Below the pieces are notes generated by a model that was given only the letters and a program-made list of their open reading frames with translations, did not search any database and was not told where the DNA came from. Made by a program: the position numbers and the translations under genes. Of a stretch of 64,000 nt of DNA, positions 57,578-64,000 are shown piece by piece. The DNA is from CAYFMP01 sp964344215 (GTDB lineage Bacteria; Pseudomonadota; Alphaproteobacteria; Rhodospirillales; Casp-alpha2), in the NCBI GenBank assembly GCA_964344215.1, contig CAYFMP010000009.1:20136-84135 (forward strand), in the 5' to 3' direction. How positions within the stretch are numbered: the first letter of the stretch is position 1; the number at the start of each line of letters is the position of its first letter.

Positions 57578-57928
57578 TCAGCCGTCCGGACCTCTGCCGG
57601 CGGCCTCGCGAATGGCCGAAATCGCGCCCGAGATGGCGGCGGCGTCCGCCTCCGCCGGCTCGTTCGCTTCGAGGCGGGCGGCGCAGAGCTGTTCGAGAAC
57701 GTAGGCCTCGTCGCTGACCGTCTTGAAGCCGAAGGTTGCGGCGCTGCCGGCCAGCTTGTGGGCGAGGTGCAGAACCCGCTCGAGCGCCCGGCGGCCCGAA
57801 ACCTCTCGGCTCGCGGCGATCGCATCCGCGGCCGCCGCCATTTCGTCGATTCGCGCCGTCAGATTGCCGGCAAACTTCGCCCTTAAAGCCGCGAGTTGGG
57901 CTTCGAAGTCGGCGTCGAGCGCGGTCAT
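57578..57928 (-). CDS. Histidine phosphotransfer (Hpt) domain protein
   Basis: This encodes 116 residues. The phospho-accepting motif is 'VLHLAHKLAGSAATFGF' (H-K-L-x-G-x-A-x-x-x-G), in a four-helix arrangement. It would shuttle phosphate between a hybrid kinase and a receiver such as the one at 52238. It ends 16 bases from the M23 gene in the same direction. Confidence 0.9.
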   Translation of the reverse strand: MTALDADFEAQLAALRAKFAGNLTARIDEMAAAADAIAASREVSGRRALERVLHLAHKLAGSAATFGFKTVSDEAYVLEQLCAARLEANEPAEADAAAISGAISAIREAAGRGPDG

Positions 57929-57944
57929 GAGGGCGGTCCTTCGT

Positions 57945-58964
57945 TTAGCGGATGTCGATGGTACGGGTAGCGCGCAGCGTTTTCGGCCCGGCCGTGCCGT
58001 CGGCGCGGACCAGGACGGCCTCTCCCCGGTAAGTGCCCGTGGGCCAATAGAGCTGCTTTCTTTTCTTGCCGGCGAAGAACAGGCGCCGCGCTAGCGTCTT
58101 CGGCACGGCCGCCGTGCGCTCGACGACGACGCGGCCGTCCGGCCCGCGCACCCGGAATGTGATCCTGTCGCCGACGTGGACCCAATAGATGTCGGCCCAC
58201 AGGACCAGCGCCGGCGAGCTTCTCGACAGCGCCTTGCCGTCGTAGCGGCCGGCCCGCACCGTTTTCGCCTTCGGCGGACCGGGCGCGAAGCCGACGTTGT
58301 AGAGTGCGGTTTGGCCGGTATCGAGCTTGCCGCGCAGAGGTTTTGCCCACAGCGAGCCGGGCCCAATGCCGCATGAGTTGGTCGGTGACGGCCCGACGAA
58401 AGGATCGACAACGCGGCCTTGGTAACGCACAGACAAGTGAACGTGGGGATACTCCGTCATCCCGGATAGGCCGACCAGGCCCAGTTTTTGGCCGGCCGCC
58501 ACCCGATCGCCCTTCCTGACGGCGACCGAACCGCGCCGCAGGTGGCAGTACTGGGTCTCCCAGCCGCCGGCCAGCCTGACGAGGACGCCGTTGCCGCAGT
58601 CGCGGCCCTTTACCGATTGGCGGCCGGCGATGGAAACGTCGACGTCCTTCATGCCGTCGCGCACCCCGGTGACGACGCCGGGCGCGGACGCGATCACCGG
58701 CACGCCGCGGCGCATGACGGCGAGGTCGCGGATGGCGATGTCGGTGCCCTTGTGGCCGTCGTAGCTGTGTTTGGTGCAGGCGTAATCCCTGACCCCGGGG
58801 CCGGGGTCGAGGTCGACCAGGTTGACCACCCAGCAGTCGGTGCCCGGCGTACAGGCGATGGGCAGACCCAACACCGGCGGTTCGGTGGCCGCCGCGGCGG
58901 GCGCCGCCAGCCAGGCCAGAACCGACAGCAACACCCGAAACCGGATCGGCGTGAGGTCCGTCAT
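57945..58964 (-). CDS. Exported M23-family peptidase
   Basis: This encodes 339 residues from the ATG at 58964, chosen because a signal peptide follows ('FRVLLSVLAWLAAPAAAATE'). The LytM fold has 'HKGTDIAI' (HxGxD-type) and 'YPHVHLSVRY' (HxH), so the zinc site is complete. The mature protein has six or so Cys and a C-terminal beta-rich domain ('YWVHVGDRITFRVRGPDG'). It likely cuts peptidoglycan cross-links in the periplasm or is a non-canonical relative. A longer start at 59012 is possible. Confidence 0.87.
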   Translation of the reverse strand: MTDLTPIRFRVLLSVLAWLAAPAAAATEPPVLGLPIACTPGTDCWVVNLVDLDPGPGVRDYACTKHSYDGHKGTDIAIRDLAVMRRGVPVIASAPGVVTGVRDGMKDVDVSIAGRQSVKGRDCGNGVLVRLAGGWETQYCHLRRGSVAVRKGDRVAAGQKLGLVGLSGMTEYPHVHLSVRYQGRVVDPFVGPSPTNSCGIGPGSLWAKPLRGKLDTGQTALYNVGFAPGPPKAKTVRAGRYDGKALSRSSPALVLWADIYWVHVGDRITFRVRGPDGRVVVERTAAVPKTLARRLFFAGKKRKQLYWPTGTYRGEAVLVRADGTAGPKTLRATRTIDIR

Positions 58965-59125
58965 CCCCCTGACATAGCAATTCCACGTCCAAACAAAAAC
59001 ACCGAGCTCCATCAAAGCTTCCCTTGCCCGCGCCCAACCGGCGGTCTAATATTGCATTGCAATAAACTGTTTTGCGGCGCAATAACCACAAAATGTGCCC
59101 CCATGGTCGGTGAAGGAGCCCAGTT

Positions 59126-59575
59126 ATGGACAAGATGACCAATCCCATGGACAGGCTTCACGGGTACTACTTCGAAGACCTGGAAGAGGGCATGGAAGAC
59201 ATCTTCGCGAAGACGATCACCGACGCCGACATCATCACCTTCGCCGGCATCTCCGGCGACACCAACCCCGTCCACCTCAACCACGAGTTCGCCAGCCAGA
59301 CCATGTTCGAAGGCCGCGTCGCCCACGGCATGCTGACGGCCAGCTTCATCTCGACGGTCATCGGCACCAAGATGCCGGGGCCCGGCTGCATCTACGTCTC
59401 GCAGAACCTGCGCTTCAAGTCGCCGGTCAAGTCCGGCGACACGGTGACGGCGACCTGCACGGTGAAGAAGCTGATCCCCGAGAAGAAGTTCATCGAGATG
59501 GAGACCATCTGTTCGGTCGGCGGCAAGACCGTCGTCGAAGGCGACGCCCTCATACTGGTGCCGAGCCGGTCGTAA
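59126..59575 (+). CDS. MaoC-like (R)-specific enoyl-CoA hydratase
   Basis: This encodes 149 residues, a single hot-dog domain. 'FAGISGDTNPVHLNHEFASQ' carries the catalytic Asp and His of the hydratase-2 motif; 'GRVAHGMLTASFISTVIG' completes it. Typical substrates are short acyl-CoAs, as in polyhydroxyalkanoate or fatty-acid metabolism. The gene stands alone ahead of ribF. Confidence 0.92.
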   Translation: MDKMTNPMDRLHGYYFEDLEEGMEDIFAKTITDADIITFAGISGDTNPVHLNHEFASQTMFEGRVAHGMLTASFISTVIGTKMPGPGCIYVSQNLRFKSPVKSGDTVTATCTVKKLIPEKKFIEMETICSVGGKTVVEGDALILVPSRS

Positions 59576-59669
59576 TAGACCATACCCCGGCGGGGCCGGC
59601 GCCCCGCCCCGCAGGCGCCGCGGCGTTTGTCCTTGACCGTGACCGGGGCCGCTGACACTTTCTGCCGCC

Positions 59670-60626
59670 ATGCGAATCTATCGCCATTACGAAACCCTGC
59701 CCGAGGAGGCCCGCGGCGCCGCCATCGCCGTCGGCAACTTCGACGGCGTCCATTTGGGCCACCAGGCCGTCATCGGTGAGGCCGGGCGCATCGCCAAGGC
59801 GGCCGGGCTGCCGTGGGCGGTGCTGACCTTCGAGCCGCACCCCAGAACCATTTTCCGGCCGGAGTCCGAGCCGTTCCGGCTGACTCCTTTCCGCTCGAAG
59901 GCTAGGCAACTGGAGAAACTCGGCGTCGACGCCATGATCGTGCAGCGCTTCAACCGGGCGTTCTCGGAACGCGAGGCCGAGGCCTTCATCGACGACGTCC
60001 TGGTCGAAGGCTTCGGCGCCGCCCACGTGGTGGCGGGCTATGATTTCGTGTTCGGCCACGACCGCCGGGGCCATTGCGACCTGCTCTTGAAGATGGGCCA
60101 GGAGCGCGGCTTCGGGTTCACCGCCGTCAGCGCCGAGGAGGATGCCGGCGGCGAGGTCTATTCCTCGACCCGGGTGCGGCAATGCCTGCGCGACGCCGAC
60201 CCCAGGGGCGCCGCCGCCATTCTCGGGCGGCCGTTCGAGATCGAGGGCTGGGTCGGGCGCGGCGCGTCGCGCGGCCGCGACCTCGGTTTTCCGACCGCCA
60301 ACATCCACCTGCGCCAGACCCTATGCCCGGCGCTCGGCATCTACGCGGCTTATGCCGGCATCATCGGCCTCGACAACATCGAGTGGCATCCGGCCGCCGT
60401 CAGCCTGGGCGTGCGTCCGACCTTCGACGGTGACGGCGTTATCCTGGAGCCCTACCTGCTCGATTTCGACGGCGATCTCTACGGCCGCCGGCTGAGCGTC
60501 GCTCTCGTCGATTACCTGCGGCCCGAAAAGAAGTTTGACGAGATCGGCGATTTGAAGGCACAAATCGCCCGGGACGTGGAACAAACCCGCGAGATTCTCG
60601 ACCGATTCGACGAGACTGCTTTATGA
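59670..60626 (+). CDS. ribF: Bifunctional riboflavin kinase / FAD synthetase
   Basis: This encodes 318 residues. FAD synthetase: 'AIAVGNFDGVHLGHQAVIGE' and 'YDFVFGHDRRG' with 'STRVRQCLRD' (nucleotidyl-transfer motifs). Riboflavin kinase: 'GRGRDLGFPTANIHL'-type PTAN motif and 'GVRPTFDGDGVILEPYLLDF'. It makes FMN and FAD. The stop overlaps the ileS start by four bases, a pairing with ileS-lspA that is widespread in proteobacteria. Confidence 0.97.
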   Translation: MRIYRHYETLPEEARGAAIAVGNFDGVHLGHQAVIGEAGRIAKAAGLPWAVLTFEPHPRTIFRPESEPFRLTPFRSKARQLEKLGVDAMIVQRFNRAFSEREAEAFIDDVLVEGFGAAHVVAGYDFVFGHDRRGHCDLLLKMGQERGFGFTAVSAEEDAGGEVYSSTRVRQCLRDADPRGAAAILGRPFEIEGWVGRGASRGRDLGFPTANIHLRQTLCPALGIYAAYAGIIGLDNIEWHPAAVSLGVRPTFDGDGVILEPYLLDFDGDLYGRRLSVALVDYLRPEKKFDEIGDLKAQIARDVEQTREILDRFDETAL

Positions 60627-63442
60627 GCGCTGACTACAAATCGACGATTTTCCTGCCCAAGACCGACTTCCCCATGAAGGCGGGCTTGCCTCAGCGCGAG
60701 CCCGAGACGCTGGCCTACTGGGAGAAGATCGACGTCTACGGTCAACACCGCAAGGCCGCGAACGGCCGCGAGAAATTCACCCTGCACGACGGGCCGCCGT
60801 ATGCCAACGGGCACCTTCACATCGGTCACGCCCTGAACAAGATTCTCAAGGACGTCATCGTGCGCTCCCAGCAGATGCTCGGTAAGGACGCCGACTACGT
60901 ACCGGGTTGGGACTGCCACGGCCTGCCCATCGAATGGAAGATCGAGGAGCAGTACCGCAAGAAGAAAAAGGACAAGGACGAGGTGCCGATCGTCGAGTTC
61001 CGCCACGAGTGCCGCGAGTTCGCCGAGCACTGGATCGACGTCCAGCGCGAGGAGTTCAAGCGGTTGGGATGCGTCGGCAACTGGGACGACCCCTACACCA
61101 CCATGAGCTTTGCCGCCGAAGCGCAGATCGTCCGCGAGCTCGGCAAGTTCCTGATGGACGGTTCGCTCTACAAGGGCGCCAAGCCGGTGATGTGGTCGCC
61201 GGTCGAGAAAACGGCATTGGCCGAGGCCGAGATCGAGTATTTCGACCACACGTCGACGACCATCTACGTACGCTTTCCCGTCATCCAAGCCTCGATCCCC
61301 GAGATCGAGGGCTCGTCCATCGTCATCTGGACGACGACGCCGTGGACCATGGCCGGCAACCGCGCCGTCGCCTACGGCCCGCATATCGAGTACGCGCTGA
61401 TCGAGGTGACGGAGACGGCCGAAGGCGCGCTGGCCCGGGCCGGCGATCGGCTGATCGTCGCCGCCGCCAGACTCGCCGCCTTCGCCGAGGACTGCGGTAT
61501 TGCCGGCCATCGCGTCGTCGACCGGCTCAAGGGTTCGGCCCTGGCCGGCACGCTCACCGCGCACCCGTTGCGGGGCCAGGGCTACGATTTCGAGGTGCCG
61601 GCGTTGGCCGCCGATTTCGCGACCACCGAGGAAGGCACCGGCATCGTCCATATCGCCCCCGGCCACGGCGCCGACGACTGGGTGCTCGGCACCGCCAACG
61701 GCCTCGAGGTGCCGCAGACGGTCGGCGAGGACGGCTGTTATTACGACCACGTGCCGTTGTTCGCCGGCCAGCACGTCTACAAGTGCAACGACGCCGTCGC
61801 CGACGCCCTGCAGGCGGCCGGCGGCCTGCTCGGGCGCGGCTCGCTCACGCACCGCTATCCGCACTCGTGGCGCTCCAAGCAGCCGTTGATCTTCCGCAAC
61901 ACGGCGCAGTGGTTCATCTCGATGGAGACGACGGGGCTGCGCGACAAGGCGCTGGCCGCCATCGAGCAGACCCGGTTCGTGCCGGCGTCGGGCAAGAACC
62001 GGTTGCGCGGCATGATCGAGGAGAGGCCCGACTGGTGCGTTTCGCGCCAGCGCGCCTGGGGCGTGCCGATCACCGTCTTCGTCGATAAGGAAACCGGTCA
62101 GCCGCTGCGCGACCAGGCGGTGCTCGACCGCGTCGTCGAGGCGGTCGAGGCGGAAGGGGCGGATGCCTGGTTCACTTCCGAGCCGTCGCGCTTCCTCGGC
62201 CCCGACCACGACGCCGACGACTACGAGATGGTCATGGACATCCTCGATGTCTGGTTCGATTCGGGCTCGACCCACAGCTTCGTGCTCGACGGTCACTGGC
62301 AACTGGGCTGGCCGGCGTCGATGTACCTGGAAGGCTCCGACCAGCACCGCGGCTGGTTCCACTCATCGCTGTTGGAGGCCTGCGGCACCCGCGGCCGGGC
62401 GCCCTACGAGATCGTGCTGACCCACGGCTTCATCCTCGACGAGGACCGCGAGAAGATGTCGAAGTCGGCCGGCAACGTTTTATCGCCGCAGGACGTGACC
62501 TCGCAGAGCGGCGCCGATATCCTCAGGCTGTGGGTGGTCGGCTCCGATTATTCCGAGGACATCCGGTTCGGACCGGAGATCCTCAAGCAGCACGCCGACG
62601 TCTACCGGCGGCTCCGCAACACGCTGCGCTTCATGCTCGGCAACCTCAACGGCTTCGAAGACAGCGAACGTCTGGACGCTGCGGCGATGCCGGAACTGGA
62701 GCGCTGGGTGTTGCATCGCCTGTGGGAGGTCGACAAGGACCTGCGTCGGGCCTGCGACGATTTCCAGTTCCATACCCTGTTCACCGAGTTGCATAACTTC
62801 TGCGCCGTCGACCTGTCGGCTTTCTATTTCGACATCCGCAAGGACAGTCTCTATTGCGACCGCGCCGACGGGCCGACGCGGCGCGCCGCACGCACCGTCC
62901 TCGACGAGCTGTTCAACTGCCTGACGGCGTGGCTGGCGCCGTTCATCTGTTTCACGGCGGAAGAGGCGTGGCTGGCCCGGACCGGCGGCGAGGCTTCCGG
63001 CGACAGCGTCCACTTGAGGACTTTCCCGGACCTCCCCGAGGCCTGGCGCGACGACGCCCTGGCCGCGAAGTGGCGCAAGGTGCGCCGCCTGCGCCGCGCC
63101 GTCACCTCGGCCATAGAGGAAAAGCGTGCCGCCAAGGAAATCGGCTCCAGCCTGCAAGCCCATCCGGTGATCTATGCCAACTCCGAATACCGCGACGCCG
63201 TCGACGGCCTCGACCTGGCCGACCTGTTGATCACCTCGGCCGCCTCCTTCGGCGACGGCGAGGGGCCGGCCGGCGGCTTCCGGGCGCCGGATATCGACGA
63301 CATCTGCGTCGAGATCGGCATGGCCGACGGCGACAAGTGCGAACGGTGCTGGAAGGTGCTTGACGAAGTCGGCACCGATTCGGAACTGAGCGGCATCTGC
63401 AACCGCTGCGCCGACGCCGTTCGTCATGCCCCGGGCGGTTGA
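60623..63442 (+). CDS. ileS: Isoleucyl-tRNA synthetase
   Basis: This encodes 939 residues. HIGH motif 'PYANGHLHIGHALNK', KMSKS in 'REKMSKSAGNVLSPQ', the CP1 editing domain between about residues 200 and 400, and the C-terminal zinc site 'KCERCWKV' with 'CNRCADAV'. It is the bacterial-type enzyme. The C-terminus overlaps the lspA start by 17 bases. Confidence 0.98.
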   Translation: MSADYKSTIFLPKTDFPMKAGLPQREPETLAYWEKIDVYGQHRKAANGREKFTLHDGPPYANGHLHIGHALNKILKDVIVRSQQMLGKDADYVPGWDCHGLPIEWKIEEQYRKKKKDKDEVPIVEFRHECREFAEHWIDVQREEFKRLGCVGNWDDPYTTMSFAAEAQIVRELGKFLMDGSLYKGAKPVMWSPVEKTALAEAEIEYFDHTSTTIYVRFPVIQASIPEIEGSSIVIWTTTPWTMAGNRAVAYGPHIEYALIEVTETAEGALARAGDRLIVAAARLAAFAEDCGIAGHRVVDRLKGSALAGTLTAHPLRGQGYDFEVPALAADFATTEEGTGIVHIAPGHGADDWVLGTANGLEVPQTVGEDGCYYDHVPLFAGQHVYKCNDAVADALQAAGGLLGRGSLTHRYPHSWRSKQPLIFRNTAQWFISMETTGLRDKALAAIEQTRFVPASGKNRLRGMIEERPDWCVSRQRAWGVPITVFVDKETGQPLRDQAVLDRVVEAVEAEGADAWFTSEPSRFLGPDHDADDYEMVMDILDVWFDSGSTHSFVLDGHWQLGWPASMYLEGSDQHRGWFHSSLLEACGTRGRAPYEIVLTHGFILDEDREKMSKSAGNVLSPQDVTSQSGADILRLWVVGSDYSEDIRFGPEILKQHADVYRRLRNTLRFMLGNLNGFEDSERLDAAAMPELERWVLHRLWEVDKDLRRACDDFQFHTLFTELHNFCAVDLSAFYFDIRKDSLYCDRADGPTRRAARTVLDELFNCLTAWLAPFICFTAEEAWLARTGGEASGDSVHLRTFPDLPEAWRDDALAAKWRKVRRLRRAVTSAIEEKRAAKEIGSSLQAHPVIYANSEYRDAVDGLDLADLLITSAASFGDGEGPAGGFRAPDIDDICVEIGMADGDKCERCWKVLDEVGTDSELSGICNRCADAVRHAPGG

Positions 63443-63932
63443 GGCACCGGTGCCGTTGACGGCCAATCAGCGTATCGGCGTCGCCCTGGCGGCGACGGTC
63501 GTCGTTGCCGACCAGCTTTCGAAGTGGTGGATTACCGAAGTTGTCATGCAACCGCCGCGCACCATCGAAATCCTGCCGGTATTCAATATCGTGCTCGGTC
63601 ACAATCGGGGGGTCAGCTTCGGCCTGTTCGACAACCCGTCGACCTACGGACAGTGGGTGTTGGCGGCCCTGGCGCTGGCCATCGCGGCGGCCCTGGCGGT
63701 CTGGCTATGGCGCACCGACAGGCGCCCGGCGGCGGCGGCCCTGGGGTTGATCATCGGCGGCGCCATCGGCAACGTTATCGACCGCGTGACGATCGGCGCC
63801 GTCGTCGATTTTCTCGATTTCCATTGGGCCGACCTGCACTGGCCGGCTTTCAACTTCGCCGATTCGGCAATCACCGTCGGCGCCGTGGCGCTGGTGCTGG
63901 ATTCCCTGTTCGAGGGGCAGGAAAATGGCTAG
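63426..63932 (+). CDS. lspA: Lipoprotein signal peptidase
   Basis: This encodes 168 residues with four membrane helices. Catalytic aspartates are in 'GGAIGNVIDRVTIGAVVDFL' and 'FNFADSAITVGAV'. It removes signal peptides from prolipoproteins at the inner membrane. It overlaps ileS, so it is translated in the same operon. A TAGAGCGG element begins at its stop. Confidence 0.97.
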   Translation: MPRAVEAPVPLTANQRIGVALAATVVVADQLSKWWITEVVMQPPRTIEILPVFNIVLGHNRGVSFGLFDNPSTYGQWVLAALALAIAAALAVWLWRTDRRPAAAALGLIIGGAIGNVIDRVTIGAVVDFLDFHWADLHWPAFNFADSAITVGAVALVLDSLFEGQENG

Positions 63933-64000
63933 AGCGGTTCACGTCGATATGGAATCGCTGAGACGCGCTCTCCGGTCTCCTGGCAAGGAGCGGCTCGCGC
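63930..64000. repeat. TAGAGCGG-type element at the lspA stop
   Basis: From the TAG stop, AGCGGTTCA faces TGGAATCGCT in a small imperfect hairpin; another GCGCTC follows. No gene is visible before the window ends. Confidence 0.5.

Noticed and set aside
59580..59669. FMN riboswitch ahead of ribF
   Set aside because: The spacer is only about 95 bases and shows none of the conserved RFN-element boxes.
60512..62362. 616-codon open frame antisense to ileS and ribF
   Set aside because: Composition-driven shadow of ileS; no motifs.

Overview
The window is GC-rich, tightly packed chromosomal DNA from an alphaproteobacterium, most likely in or near the Rhodospirillales. The evidence is family-level only: an alphaproteobacterial porin, ubiquinone hydroxylase Coq7, citramalate synthase CimA, a class II DAHP synthase and many TPR-sulfotransferase/glycosyltransferase proteins. 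A run of ten Ns at 54959-54968 shows a scaffolded draft assembly. There are no rRNA genes and no CRISPR array. There is one tRNA-Val (CAC), one tRNA-Leu (CAA), and a broken partial copy of each.

Bases 1-9207 hold the right-hand part of a gas vesicle cluster, all on + and mostly with start/stop overlaps: gvpN (cut by the window edge), a coiled-coil gene, gvpH (Hsp20), gvpF/L, gvpG, gvpO, a small Cys-containing gene, gvpJ, a gvpF/L fused to a J-domain, gvpF/L, gvpS, gvpF/L, gvpK, a two-ring Cdc48-type AAA ATPase and a shortened receiver domain. The combination of Hsp20, a J-domain and a Cdc48-like unfoldase suggests a cluster that carries its own protein-quality machinery.

Bases 9208-26841 hold a membrane protein and an SMC/ABC-type ATPase, tRNA-Val, gph, glmU-glmS (UDP-GlcNAc supply), then a surface-modification zone: TPR-sulfotransferases, TPR-glycosyltransferase, a GT8-like transferase, a methyltransferase and a porin. 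The zone ends with glutathione reductase, whose 117-bp leader is duplicated 2.6 kb upstream.

Bases 26842-32626 are accessory DNA: a nucleotidyltransferase pair resembling toxin-antitoxin modules, a sulfotransferase fragment, a leaderless RelB/ParD-like antitoxin with a truncated ParE-like toxin, and an AT-rich island (about 28.5-31.65 kb) carrying a tight four-gene operon (136-aa unknown, winged-helix protein, HNH nuclease, SF2 helicase with two zinc ribbons). Next comes a lone terminase small subunit whose ends are encoded by palindromic DNA repeats.

Bases 32627-48831 are mostly housekeeping: DAHP synthase, nicotinate phosphoribosyltransferase (with a 24-bp tandem repeat at its start), NadE, CysS (with an AT-rich internal patch), a HisKA-PAS-PAS-GGDEF-EAL protein, CimA, TrmJ, a GNAT, Coq7, DsbB and a YqaA-like membrane protein. 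At 48982-49679 tRNA-Leu is followed by a 55-bp duplication of its own 3' end, framing a mini-island with hicB and a decayed hicA.

Bases 49753-64000 hold a TPR-methyltransferase, response-regulator genes, a DUF547 exported protein, a GT2 glycosyltransferase plus ferritin-like protein (broken by the assembly gap), a ferredoxin-type flavin reductase, an Hpt protein, an M23 peptidase, a MaoC hydratase and the ribF-ileS-lspA operon. Three copies of a two-hairpin repeat of about 110 bp lie at 43980, 51590 and 54042.
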